From positions 1 through 64,000 of the forward strand of contig JAKQTR010000024.1 of assembly GCA_029562975.1 (NCBI GenBank): 64,000 nt of DNA, written 5' to 3'. This DNA comes from Acidobacteriota bacterium. GTDB taxonomy: Bacteria; Acidobacteriota; Vicinamibacteria; Vicinamibacterales; JAKQTR01. Positions 1 through 7,485 of the stretch are shown one piece after another. The translations under genes were made by a program, and so were the position numbers. Every line of letters begins with the position of its first letter. Within the stretch, counting starts at the first letter, position 1. The notes under the pieces were generated by a model, which was given only the letters and a program-made list of their open reading frames with translations, searched no databases and was not told the origin of the DNA.

Positions 1-134
1 CCCACCAGAGCCGTGACCTCGGCGTCCATCAGTGCCTGGGCGAGTACCCGGACCCCTTCGCGCAAGATGTCCCCATCCTGCTCTTCGAGGAGCTTGCCAA
101 CGAACGTCGAGAAGTCCATGCTGGGCTTGGCCAT
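1..134 (-). CDS. IS256-family (mutator-type) transposase, N-terminal fragment cut by the window edge
   Basis: Reading the minus strand from the ATG at 134 gives an open frame of 44 codons running off the window, beginning MAKPSMDFSTFVGKLLEEQ. The following residues (DGDILREGVRVLAQAL, then MDAEVTALV) match the conserved N-terminus of IS256/mutator transposases, where a DxLREGVRxLxQxLMExEV segment precedes the GAxxxER region. A strong GGAGG lies 8-9 bases upstream of the ATG (near 145-150). The DDE catalytic residues would lie outside the window, so integrity cannot be judged. It is the only mobile-element gene in the window. Confidence 0.85.
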   Translation of the reverse strand, partial: MAKPSMDFSTFVGKLLEEQDGDILREGVRVLAQALMDAEVTALV

Positions 135-257
135 CGTCGCAGCACCTCCGTGTCGTCTTGTCCTGCCAGACAGAACTCACGGAACGATGCGCGATGGCCG
201 CTTGCTTGTCCAGCCTCAGCGGCTTACCGAATTTCCACCACGTGCTGGGACTCTAAC
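1..257 (-). mobile_element. Right-hand end of an IS256-family insertion sequence (boundary approximate)
   Basis: The transposase reads leftwards off the edge, so its upstream flank should carry one IS terminus. The stretch near 228-257, read on the minus strand, starts GAGTCCCAGCACGTGGTGG; its GTGGTGGA core resembles ends of some mutator elements. The partner inverted repeat and the 8-9 bp target duplication are not visible, so the outer boundary at about 257 is a guess. Confidence 0.4.
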
Positions 258-560
258 GGAGCTTCGCGCCCGAACCTATCTCGGCGAGTGGTCATCGTTG
301 AACCGTACCGGCTTCATCGGAGAGCGGGTTGCGTGGGTCAGGCCGCCGTGGCGTATGCATCCCGACGCGCTTCGCAGCCCACCGGGCACGGAGCGAATCG
401 GCTGGAGCAGCCGGCGCGTGTTCAAGCAGTCCACTCAGACCAGCGTGGCGAACCAGGCGGACAGGTCCGGAATCCACGATCTACGCCGCGGCTTTGGTCT
501 AAGATGCTTGAAGAGGCAGACTGGCACCATCCCCCGTAGGTACCACTCACCCGCACTCAG
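258..560. other. Intergenic stretch without a supported gene
   Basis: About 300 bases between the presumed IS end and the ribosome-binding site of the next gene. Several frames are open but none has a recognisable family or a convincing start. One plus-strand frame reads IHDLRRGFGLR near 470-510, faintly like a tyrosine-recombinase box, but nothing around it supports an integrase. It may be IS flank or decayed sequence. Confidence 0.4.
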
Positions 561-581
561 CCCCAAGGAGTCTTCACGCCC

Positions 582-1055
582 ATGCCCGATGTCGCCAAAG
601 TACTCAGAGAAGAAGTTCAGCGACTTGCCAAGAGGCAGATCAAGGCGGCCCTGACGCCGCTCAAGCGCGACAATGCCCGACTCAAGAAGACCGTGGCCGA
701 CATTCGCCGGGAACTGACGGCGCTGACCCGCAGCACTCGCGAGTTGCTGGCCAGGGTCACGCCGGTGGTGGCCGCCAGGGAAACGGAGCTGGCGACGCAC
801 AAGGCGGCGACGCTCCGCCCGACCTCGAAGAGCCTCGCGCGCCTCCGCGGCCAGTTGGGTCTGACGCAGGTCGAGTTCGGGAGCCTGCTTGGCGTCAGCG
901 GGCAGACGGTGCTCAACTGGGAGGGGAAGGGCGGCCGTGTCCGGATGCGCGCCGCGAATCTCGAGGCCCTCGCGGGCATCCAGAAGATCGGCAAGCGTGA
1001 GGCGCGCCGGCGGCTGGAGGAGACGGGCCGAGTCCGGAAGCGCGGCCGGAAATAG
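582..1055 (+). CDS. Coiled-coil plus XRE-type helix-turn-helix protein (conserved, function unknown)
   Basis: A 157-residue protein. Residues 1-75 are charged and heptad-like (MPDVAKVLREEVQRLAKRQ onward), predicting a coiled coil. Residues about 85-125 form a helix-turn-helix of the XRE type (LRGQLGLTQVEFGSLLGVSG, then TVLNWE), followed by a basic tail ending RKRGRK. I recognise a widespread family of about 150 residues starting MPxxxxVLKxEIxRLARKE with the same C-terminal HTH; no role is established to my knowledge. AAGGAG sits 11-12 bases before the ATG. It stands alone between the IS edge and the epimerase. DNA binding is inferred from the HTH. Confidence 0.8.
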   Translation: MPDVAKVLREEVQRLAKRQIKAALTPLKRDNARLKKTVADIRRELTALTRSTRELLARVTPVVAARETELATHKAATLRPTSKSLARLRGQLGLTQVEFGSLLGVSGQTVLNWEGKGGRVRMRAANLEALAGIQKIGKREARRRLEETGRVRKRGRK

Positions 1056-1197
1056 ACGTTCGGCTCGACGAAGGCGAGACGACTGGCGCCTGCCCTCCCT
1101 GGCGCGCAGGGACGCGGCGGCGTTCGGACCGGGTGGTCGCCGCGCGGGCCGGAATCGTGACAGAATGCGCCCCGGCAGGTCCTTCAAGGAGTCGGCA

Positions 1198-2352
1198 ATG
1201 GCGCAGTCTCGCCGGGAATGGATGCGAAACGGGCTGCTGGCCTCCGGAGCGGCGCTGGTGCCGATGGGCCCGTGGCTCCAGGCGCGGGAAGCGCGGGGCG
1301 GGCGCCCGGCGCAGGGCCGGCGCCGCATGGCCTTCCGGTTCAGGCCGTACACCCTCCAGCTCAAGCACGTCTTCACGGTGGCGGTGAGCTCCCGGACGAC
1401 GACGCCGGTGATGCTGACGGAGGTGGAGTACGACGGCGTGGTCGGCTTCGGCGAGGCGTCGATGCCGCCCTACCTCGGCGAGTCGCACGAGACGGCCGCG
1501 GCGTTCCTGTCGAAGGTGGACCTGGGCCCCTTCGCGAACCCCCTCGAGCTCGAGACGATCCTCGCGGCCGTCGACGCGCTCGCCCCCGGCAACCCGGCGG
1601 CGAAGGCCTCGGTGGACATCGCCCTCCACGACCTGGCGGGCAAGCTCATGGGACAGCCCTGGTACAACATCTGGGGCTACGACCCGGCCAGGGCGCCCCT
1701 GACGACGTTCACGATCGGCATCGACACGCCGGAGGTGGTGCGGCAGAAGACCCGCGAGGCGGCCGAGTTCAAGGTCCTGAAGATCAAGCTGGGCCGCGAC
1801 ACGGACAAGGCGATGGTCGAGGCGATCCGCTCGGTGACGGACAAGCCGCTGACGGGCGACGCCAACCAGGGCTGGACGGATCGGCAGCAGGCCCTCGACA
1901 TGATCGGCTGGCTGAAGGAGCGCGGGTTCGAGTACGTCGAACAGCCGCTCGCGAAGGAGCGCGTGGACGACCTGGCGTGGATCACCGAGCGCAGCCCTAT
2001 CCCCATCATCGGAGACGAGGGCGTGCAGCGGCTCGCGGACGTGCGGAAGGCGCACGGCGTCTACTCGGGCATCAACATCAAGCTGATGAAATCCACCGGG
2101 ATGCGCGAGGCGCACAGGATGCTGGAGCTCGCCCGCGCCCTCGGCATGAAGGTCATGATCGGCTGCATGACGGAAACGTCGTGCGCCATCTCGGCCGCGG
2201 CGCAGCTTTCGCCGATGGCGGACTGGGCGGACCTCGACGGCGCGCTGCTCATCTCGAACGACGTCTTCGACGGCGCAACGGTCGTGGATGGAAAGGTGCG
2301 CATCCCGGACCGGCCGGGCATCGGCGCGATCAGGAAGGCCGTCACGGGCTGA
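1198..2352 (+). CDS. Dipeptide epimerase (enolase superfamily), probably Tat-exported
   Basis: A 384-residue protein of the muconate-lactonising subgroup of the enolase superfamily. The barrel carries the K-x-K pair (KIKLG, K195 and K197), metal ligands D221, E248 and D273, and the second general base in IKLMKSTG (K295), which is the pattern of L-Ala-D/L-Glu-type dipeptide epimerases that invert the C-terminal residue of dipeptides, as in muropeptide recycling. The N-terminus SRREWMRNGLLASGAAL has a twin-arginine motif and hydrophobic stretch, so periplasmic location is likely; most characterised homologues are cytoplasmic. The start at 1198 is chosen because it begins the signal and has AAGGAG 7 bases upstream; frames open further 5' are unsupported. 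Substrate specificity cannot be read off the sequence. Confidence 0.88.
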   Translation: MAQSRREWMRNGLLASGAALVPMGPWLQAREARGGRPAQGRRRMAFRFRPYTLQLKHVFTVAVSSRTTTPVMLTEVEYDGVVGFGEASMPPYLGESHETAAAFLSKVDLGPFANPLELETILAAVDALAPGNPAAKASVDIALHDLAGKLMGQPWYNIWGYDPARAPLTTFTIGIDTPEVVRQKTREAAEFKVLKIKLGRDTDKAMVEAIRSVTDKPLTGDANQGWTDRQQALDMIGWLKERGFEYVEQPLAKERVDDLAWITERSPIPIIGDEGVQRLADVRKAHGVYSGINIKLMKSTGMREAHRMLELARALGMKVMIGCMTETSCAISAAAQLSPMADWADLDGALLISNDVFDGATVVDGKVRIPDRPGIGAIRKAVTG

Positions 2353-2390
2353 ACGGGCGCAGGCGAATCGCCCCGGGCAGGCGCCGGGCC

Positions 2391-2876
2391 TCAGTCGGTC
2401 CGCTCGATCACCTGGTCGGCCGCCCGCAACAGCGCCGTTCGCCCGCTGCCGTCGCGCAGCCGGACGACGACGTCGACTGACACGCCGGGGCCCCATTTCG
2501 GCCCGTCGCGCACGGCGAGTTCGTAGACGGGCGCACTTCCGTTCCGGCTGCCGATCTCAGCGGGCGTCGTCTGCCACACCTGGGTTCCCATGATCAGCCA
2601 GGCGGCATCGGCCGTCACGCTGGACGGCACCGAAGAGCCGTCTGTCGCCGTGACGCGCAGGACTCCAGTGAGGGCCTTGCCGTCGGGCGGCGAGATCGGC
2701 TGGAAGTCGCGCCAGAGAGAGGCCGACAGGACAAGCGTCTTGCCGGCAAAGACGACGCTGAGCGGTGCGGCCTTCAGCGTTTCGGGATCGTCCGTATCGG
2801 GCGCGGCGGGTGAATCGCTCCCGCAACCGGCCATCATGGCCGCCGCGCACGTCACGCCCACCAGGAAGGCGCGCAT
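2391..2876 (-). CDS. Small lipoprotein, function unknown
   Basis: A 161-residue protein with a clear type II signal: a short basic start, a hydrophobic run and the lipobox MAGC followed by GSDSPAAPDTDD. The mature part is polar and probably beta-rich, with no domain I recognise. It starts 4 bases after the stop of the upstream membrane-protein gene, so the two are probably cotranscribed. It converges on the epimerase gene, whose stop lies about 40 bases away. A serine after the lipobox glycine would predict outer-membrane sorting under the E. coli rule, but this may not hold here. Confidence 0.75.
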   Translation of the reverse strand: MRAFLVGVTCAAAMMAGCGSDSPAAPDTDDPETLKAAPLSVVFAGKTLVLSASLWRDFQPISPPDGKALTGVLRVTATDGSSVPSSVTADAAWLIMGTQVWQTTPAEIGSRNGSAPVYELAVRDGPKWGPGVSVDVVVRLRDGSGRTALLRAADQVIERTD

Positions 2877-2880
2877 CGGT

Positions 2881-3339
2881 TCACGTCCGGGCCGGCCTGG
2901 CGTCGACGCCGAACATCGCCCGGCACTGCCACAAGCGGGGAATCGCCCAGATGGAGACGACGGCGAACGGGAGGAAGAGCACGCCGCCCGGCGACAACCG
3001 GGTGTACGCGTCCCGCAAGAGGATGACCGTCATCGAGCAGATCCACAGCGCGCTCACGATCTGCGCCGCCAGCCAGGCCCAGCTCCGGAGCCGCCAGAGG
3101 CCGACGGCCGCGGCGAGGAGCAGCGGCGCCGAGCACAGCACGTCGCCGATCATGAAGCCGTACGTCACGGCGGCATTGGCCCGGTCGGCCGCGGCGGTCA
3201 GGCTGCCTGGGAGCGGCACGAGCCGCCTGACGGACACGAGCCCCCGGAAGAGCAGCGTCATGGCGAAGCCTGCCGCCTTGACGGCGGCCAGGAACGTCAC
3301 GATGCGCGGCCGGCGATCGTCCCGGTCGGAACGCGGCAT
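2881..3339 (-). CDS. Small integral membrane protein, function unknown
   Basis: A 152-residue protein with about four hydrophobic segments (near residues 14-32, 60-80, 85-105 and 118-135), including VLCSAPLLLAAAVGLWRL and VLFLPFAVVSIWAIPRLW. The overall pattern resembles small four-helix DUF-type membrane proteins, but I cannot name the family. GAGAGGGGG lies 5 bases before the ATG at 3339. The lipoprotein gene follows 4 bases after its stop. The upstream neighbour ends at 3427, leaving 87 bases that include the first copy of the 234-bp repeat's outer end. Confidence 0.72.
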   Translation of the reverse strand: MPRSDRDDRRPRIVTFLAAVKAAGFAMTLLFRGLVSVRRLVPLPGSLTAAADRANAAVTYGFMIGDVLCSAPLLLAAAVGLWRLRSWAWLAAQIVSALWICSMTVILLRDAYTRLSPGGVLFLPFAVVSIWAIPRLWQCRAMFGVDARPART

Positions 3340-3369
3340 GCAGCCCCCTCTCCCGGTGCAAGCGGTCCA

Positions 3370-3603
3370 ACCGCCGGGCCCATCGGGCCGGCGTCGAAGG
3401 CAACCGGCGTTCGTCGTTCGACGCGCTCAGCGGCCGACTGCGCTCTTCCCGTCGAACTTCTCCGGCTCGCTGGTCCAGCCGGCCTGTCCCTGTTCGTTCC
3501 TGACCTGCACCCACCAGACCGTCACCGGCCGGTGGACGATCGTACCGGCGCACGATCCGGGATCGCGCTCGCAGCGATCGCCGAAGAACGCCGCGCCGCC
3601 GTC
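3370..3603. repeat. Direct repeat, copy 1 (234 bp, about 96% identical to 4861-5094)
   Basis: Position by position this segment matches 4861-5094 at a constant offset of 1491 bases without gaps; I count about 10 substitutions. It covers the last 59 codons of the secreted-protein gene (3427-4542) and 57 bases beyond its stop. This copy belongs to the intact gene, so it is probably the source. Confidence 0.92.
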
Positions 3604-4542
3604 CAGATCGTCGTAGAGGCGCCCCTCGAACCAGGCCTTCGTGAAGCCCTCGCCCCGGTACGTGAGCAGGTAGAGCGACTGGCCCGGTTCGACGTGCACG
3701 ATCCCCGAGGACGTGGGGAGATCCACCGCCTTCCGGAACTCCACGCGGCCCGGCACCTTCGTGATCACGACGCCGGTCATCGCCATCACCCGCTCACCGC
3801 GCCTGACCGTGAAGGCAACGGGCGATCCGTCTCGCCGGGCGCTCAGGACGCGCACCGCGGCGTTGGCCGCCCACTCGCGGTAGGCGCAGCCTTCGAAAGG
3901 ACACGCGCCCGGATCCTCGTACGGCATCGGCGGCCCGGCCGGCTCCTGACGCTCGCCGCCGCCCGGCCCGCCCGCCGGCCACGTGAGACATGCCGAGAAG
4001 CGCATCGACCGGAAGGCCGCCCGCCCTCCCCGGGCGGGAGGGGTGAGCGCGTAGGACTCGACGAACAGCCAGCCGCGGCCGAACGCGCGGACCTTCTCGA
4101 CGTCCTCCAGCCGGGTCGCGGAGCCGGCGTACTCGAGGCCCCTCCCGACTTCCGGCGAGAAGACGAACTCCCTCAGGGCCTGCGGCGCGTTCACGCTGCC
4201 GTCGTTCGGGCCGGTGTTGGCGGCGTTGCGGAAGTGCCAGCTGTCGATCTCGCGAGGGTTGGGAACCCCGTGCCACGGCGGCGTGAGGCGCGACAGATCC
4301 TCCGCTTCCCGGCCCCTGGCGGCAACCTGCAGGAGCCAGCCGTCCTCGCTCGGCACGAGCCGCAGGATCCAGCCGCCAGGCGTGACCGCCTCGAACGCGC
4401 GCCCGCGGCTGACCTCCCCGCTGACGCGCTCGGCCAGCCTTCCTGGTTCCGCCGCACAGCCTGGCGCCGCGGCCTGCGCGGAAGCCGCCTGCTGCGCGGC
4501 CCCCGCGCCAACCGCCAACGCGAGGAACAGACCTGAGACCAT
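3427..4542 (-). CDS. Secreted protein of unknown function
   Basis: A 371-residue protein with a Sec signal (MVSGLFLALAVGAGAAQQ). No family is recognised. The mature protein has a long N-terminal beta-rich part and a C-terminal module near residues 250-370 containing VEPGQSLYLLTYRGEGF, acidic DDLDGG, two cysteine-containing stretches and a Trp-rich end (VTVWWVQVRN), which recalls SH3-like or cell-wall-associated modules; that is only an impression. The ATG at 4542 overlaps the stop of the DinB-like remnant upstream by one base. Its last 59 codons occur a second time at 4918-5092. Confidence 0.7.
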   Translation of the reverse strand: MVSGLFLALAVGAGAAQQAASAQAAAPGCAAEPGRLAERVSGEVSRGRAFEAVTPGGWILRLVPSEDGWLLQVAARGREAEDLSRLTPPWHGVPNPREIDSWHFRNAANTGPNDGSVNAPQALREFVFSPEVGRGLEYAGSATRLEDVEKVRAFGRGWLFVESYALTPPARGGRAAFRSMRFSACLTWPAGGPGGGERQEPAGPPMPYEDPGACPFEGCAYREWAANAAVRVLSARRDGSPVAFTVRRGERVMAMTGVVITKVPGRVEFRKAVDLPTSSGIVHVEPGQSLYLLTYRGEGFTKAWFEGRLYDDLDGGAAFFGDRCERDPGSCAGTIVHRPVTVWWVQVRNEQGQAGWTSEPEKFDGKSAVGR

Positions 4543-4874
4543 CAGGCGCCCCTGATCCAGTCGGCGCCGAGCGCGCCCCAGTCGGGCGCCGGCCGCCGCA
4601 TCCAGACCCACGCGATGAAATCCACGAGCGGCGGCTGTCCGCCTGCCTCGCGCAGCGCGATCAGCACCTGGCCGCGGTGGTGCGCCGAGTGCAGCGCCAG
4701 CTGCAGCAGGCAGTCGCCGACAGTCGTGGGGCCAGCGCTCCCCAGGCGCGCTTCGATCTGCGCGGCCCAGGGAAACGTGACCGGCTCTGCCAGCCGCGCG
4801 GCGGTGAGCGCCTGGAGGTACGCGGGCAGGCCGACGTAGAACCGCCGGGCCCACAGCCCGACCGCCGGGCCCAT
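4542..4874 (-). pseudogene. DinB-like protein, N-terminally truncated remnant
   Basis: About 106 codons between 4542 and 4860 encode the C-terminal two thirds of a DinB/YfiT-type four-helix protein: residues read LLQLALHSAHHRGQVLIAL, with the histidine cluster that supplies two of the three metal ligands, and then PLVDFIAWVW. Normal DinB proteins are about 150-170 residues; the first helix and its metal-binding histidine are missing. The frame runs straight into the repeat copy at 4861-5094, which supplies an in-frame ATG at 4874 but no family sequence. So the 5' end was replaced by the repeat. A short protein could still be made; enzymatic function is doubtful. Confidence 0.75.
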
Positions 4875-5094
4875 CGCGCCGGCGCCGAAGGCAGCCGGCG
4901 TTCGTCGTTCGACGCGCTCAGCGGCCGACTGCGCTCTTCCCGTCGAACTTCTCCGGCTCGCTGGTCCAGCCGGCCTGTTCCTGTTCGCTCCTGATCTGCA
5001 CCCACCAGGCCGTCGCCGGCCGGTGGACGATCGTACCGGCGCACGATCCGGGATCGCGCTCGCAGCGGTCGCCGAAGAACGCCGCTCCGCCGTC
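4861..5094. repeat. Direct repeat, copy 2 (partner of 3370-3603)
   Basis: This copy lies between the DUF1810 gene and the DinB remnant. Its left edge is exactly where DinB similarity stops and its right edge falls in the stop codon of the DUF1810 gene (5093-5095), so both junctions coincide with gene edges. It carries only the tail of the secreted-protein gene. Confidence 0.9.
4918..5092 (-). pseudogene. Duplicated 3' fragment of the secreted-protein gene
   Basis: In the frame homologous to the gene at 3427-4542 this stretch encodes its last 58 or so residues (FFGDRCERDPGSCAG through EKFDGKSAVGR) with a few substitutions and the same stop at 4918. It lacks a start, signal peptide and the remaining 310 residues. 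Most substitutions look conservative, which suggests either recent duplication or gene conversion with the intact copy. Confidence 0.85.
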
Positions 5095-5539
5095 ACGGTT
5101 CCCGTTCCCCCGCCATCTCCGCCAGCAGGCGGAGGGTCGCTGCGTCGGGCCCGCCGGCGAAGTACTTCTGAAGGATGCTCTCGAAGACCGAGCCGCTGGG
5201 CGAGACGCGCGCGAAGAGCGTGGCCGACGATCGCAGCTTCAGGTCGTCGGGAAAACCGAGGATCTCCGCGGCAGATCGTCCCTCCACCCCGAGGACCGCC
5301 TCGGCGCACTCGATCAGCCTGGGGCCGAGGACGGGATGGGCCAGATAGGCGCGGGCCTCCGCGAGGCTCTTGATCGAGTACTCCCGCGACGTCGGGCTGG
5401 CTCCTAGCCCTTCGATCTGCGGAAAGATGTACCACATCCAGTGCGTGCGCTTCCGGCCGCGCCTGAGCTCTGACAGGGCCTTCGGGTAGGCGTCTTCCTG
5501 CGCCCGCACGAACCGGCTCAGATTGTACGGGTCGTGCAT
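5093..5539 (-). CDS. DUF1810 family protein
   Basis: A 148-residue protein that matches the small DUF1810 family over its length: MHDPYNLSRFVRAQ at the start, THWMWYIFPQIEGLG in the centre, and the S-x-x-Y-x-I-x-S-L-x-E-A-x-A-Y-L block (REYSIKSLAEARAYLAHP). The family is widespread and uncharacterised. The ATG at 5539 is preceded by GGAGGG and begins exactly where the family does; the longer open frame to 5968 is antisense to metG and is not used. The stop falls on the border of the second repeat copy, so the last residues may have been replaced. Confidence 0.85.
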   Translation of the reverse strand: MHDPYNLSRFVRAQEDAYPKALSELRRGRKRTHWMWYIFPQIEGLGASPTSREYSIKSLAEARAYLAHPVLGPRLIECAEAVLGVEGRSAAEILGFPDDLKLRSSATLFARVSPSGSVFESILQKYFAGGPDAATLRLLAEMAGEREP

Positions 5540-5585
5540 GCCGCCCTCCGGACTCACTCCGGGTTTCGGACGCCGGGTCCCGAGA

Positions 5586-7115
5586 TCAGTTCCCTTTCGT
5601 CCCTCCGATCCTGGGCCACAGCGCGTCGCCCTTGATCGTGGACAGGTCGCCGGCCGCGCCCCACTCGGCATCGTCCAGGCGATGGTCGGCGGCGGGCTTG
5701 GGCGCGCCCACGCGCCTGAGGATCTCGGCCGCCGACTGCGGCATGACCGGCAGCAGGAGCACGGCCGCGATGCGGACGGCTTCGGCCGCCTCGTAGAGGA
5801 TCTGGGCGAGGCGCGCCGCGCTCGCCGGGTCCTTCGCCAGCTTCCACGGCTCGGTCTCGGCGATGAAGGCGTTGGCCGCATCGACGACGGCGAAGGCGGC
5901 GCCGGCGCAGTCCTGCAGCGCGAACGACTCCATCGCCGCGCGGTAGGCCGCGACGCTGTCGGCCGCAACGGCCGCCAGCCGCCCGGGCCCTGCGGAGGGC
6001 CGGGGCAGCCTGCCGCCGCAGTACTTGTCGGCCATGGTCGCGACGCGGCTGACGAGGTTGCCGAGGTTGTTCGCGAGGTCGGAATTGTAGCGCTCCTCGA
6101 AGCGCTCCCACGAGAAGTCCCCGTCCTGGCCGTACGCGAACTCGCGCACGAGGTAGAGGCGAAGCGGATCGGGTCCGAACTTCGACGCCGCGTCCAGCGG
6201 GTCGACGATCGTGCCCAGCGACTTGCTCATCTTCTCGCCCTTGAAGTAGACGAACCCGTGGCCGAAGACGCGCTCGGGGAGCGGCAGGCCCGCGCTCATG
6301 AGCATCGCCGGCCAGATGACGCAGTGGAAGCGCGTGATGTCCTTGCCAATCACGTGCAGCGAGGCCGGCCACCACCGCTCGAACGCCGCCTCGTCCGGGC
6401 CGCCGAACCCGAGCGCCGAGATGTAGTTGATGAGCGCGTCGAACCAGACGTAGACGACGCTCTGCGGATCGAAGGGCAGCGGGATGCCCCACGCCTGGCC
6501 CGCGCGGCTGATGGAGATGTCCTCGAGGCCGCCCTGGATGATGTTCAGGATCTCGTTCCGCCGGATCTCAGGCTCCAGCGCCTCGGGATGGCGCGCGTAG
6601 TGGTCGAGGAGCGGCTGCTGGTACTTCGAGAGGCGGAAGAAGTGGTTTCTCTCGCGGATCCACTGCGGCTTCGTCCTGTGCGTCGGGCACAGGCCGCCCT
6701 CGAGGTCCTTCTCCTGCTTGAACGCCTCGCAGGAGTTGCAGTACCAGCCCTCGTAGTGCCCCTCGTAGATGTCGCCCGCGGCCTGGATGCGCGCCACGAG
6801 CGCCGTCACGCCGGCGCGGTGCCGGTCCTCGGTCGTCCGGATGAAGTCGTCGAACGACACGTCGAGGCGCGCCCACACCGCCCGGAACTCCAGCTCCATC
6901 CGGTCGCAATAGGCCTTCGGATCGAGGCCCTCCTCCTTTGCCCGGCGGAAGACGTTCAGTGAATGCTCGTCGTTGCCCATGAGGAAGTGCGTGGGCACGC
7001 CGGCCAGCCGGCGGGAGCGGGCGATGACGTCCGCGGTGATCTTCTCGTAGGCCGTCCCGAGGTGGGGGCGGCTGTTCACGTAGTCGATGGCGGTGGTGAG
7101 GAAGAACTTGGACAT
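5586..7115 (-). CDS. metG: Methionyl-tRNA synthetase
   Basis: A 509-residue class I aminoacyl-tRNA synthetase that charges tRNA-Met. It has the HIGH-type motif as HLGT near residue 18, the connective-peptide zinc knuckle (CNSCEAF with a single following CPTH), YVWFDALINYISALG in the methionine pocket, and KMSKS near residue 296. The C-terminal anticodon-binding helical domain is present (SDLANNLGNLVSR, and AETEPWKLAKD). There is no C-terminal EMAP/Trbp111-like dimerisation domain, as in the short forms. It is divergent from the zinc-ribbon gene at 7199; DUF1810 follows 46 bases downstream. Confidence 0.97.
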   Translation of the reverse strand: MSKFFLTTAIDYVNSRPHLGTAYEKITADVIARSRRLAGVPTHFLMGNDEHSLNVFRRAKEEGLDPKAYCDRMELEFRAVWARLDVSFDDFIRTTEDRHRAGVTALVARIQAAGDIYEGHYEGWYCNSCEAFKQEKDLEGGLCPTHRTKPQWIRERNHFFRLSKYQQPLLDHYARHPEALEPEIRRNEILNIIQGGLEDISISRAGQAWGIPLPFDPQSVVYVWFDALINYISALGFGGPDEAAFERWWPASLHVIGKDITRFHCVIWPAMLMSAGLPLPERVFGHGFVYFKGEKMSKSLGTIVDPLDAASKFGPDPLRLYLVREFAYGQDGDFSWERFEERYNSDLANNLGNLVSRVATMADKYCGGRLPRPSAGPGRLAAVAADSVAAYRAAMESFALQDCAGAAFAVVDAANAFIAETEPWKLAKDPASAARLAQILYEAAEAVRIAAVLLLPVMPQSAAEILRRVGAPKPAADHRLDDAEWGAAGDLSTIKGDALWPRIGGTKGN

Positions 7116-7186
7116 ACGGGGTCCCGGCTGAACGTCAACCGGATCATGGTATCAGGTCGGGCGGGCGTCCCGCGCGGGGGCCGGGC

Positions 7187-7192
7187 TATACT
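7187..7192 (+). promoter_or_regulatory. Putative -10 box (TATACT) directly before the zinc-ribbon gene
   Basis: TATACT ends only 6 bases before the ATG at 7199 in an otherwise extremely G+C-rich stretch. With the usual 6-7 base distance to the start site, transcription would begin at or next to the ATG, implying a leaderless mRNA. No good -35 element is seen. Confidence 0.5.
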
Positions 7193-7198
7193 GGGGCC

Positions 7199-7432
7199 AT
7201 GCCGCTGTACGAGTACGCGTGTGACGGCTGCGGAACGCGCTTCGAACTCCTCGTGCGTGAGGGGACCGTCCCGGCCTGCCCGGCATGCGGCAGCCCCCGC
7301 GTCCAGAAGCAGCTGTCCGCCTTCGCGGTGGGCTCGGCGCCGCCGCGAGGGGCCTCTCCACCGTCCAGCCCCGCCTGCGCGGGCTGCCCGCACGCGGGCC
7401 GGCCCGGCGGGTGCGCGCTCGGAGAAACCTAG
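7199..7432 (+). CDS. FmdB-type zinc-ribbon protein
   Basis: A 77-residue protein whose first 45 residues are a classic FmdB/CxxC_CxxC_SSSS zinc ribbon: MPLYEYACDGCGTRFELL followed by CPACGS, giving the two CxxC knuckles. A second short cysteine pair (CAGCPHAG and a final C) lies in the low-complexity tail. The family is regulatory-annotated but uncharacterised. No Shine-Dalgarno precedes the ATG; the -10 box so close to the start suggests leaderless expression. It is divergent from metG and convergent with the metallopeptidase gene. Confidence 0.85.
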   Translation: MPLYEYACDGCGTRFELLVREGTVPACPACGSPRVQKQLSAFAVGSAPPRGASPPSSPACAGCPHAGRPGGCALGET

Positions 7433-7485
7433 GGCCTGGCCCCGAGACCCGGCCTCCACGAGAACGGCCCGGCAGGCCTGCTCCC

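Noticed and set aside
466-520. Possible tyrosine-recombinase box (IHDLRRGFGLR) in a plus-strand frame
   Set aside because: No catalytic Arg/His/Tyr context, no start and no similarity in the flanks; a short chance match is more likely.
889-1197. Longer N-terminus of the epimerase reaching back into the HTH gene
   Set aside because: The extension is Arg/Ser-rich, out of frame with the HTH gene, and the Tat signal with AAGGAG marks the start at 1198.
5540-5968. N-terminal extension of the DUF1810 protein
   Set aside because: The extension is antisense to metG and Arg/Ser-rich; the family begins at MHDPYN with its own ribosome-binding site.
7152-7485. Continuation of the metallopeptidase frame to 7152
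   Set aside because: The sequence is low-complexity, antisense to the zinc-ribbon gene, and a more credible C-terminus exists in the neighbouring frame.
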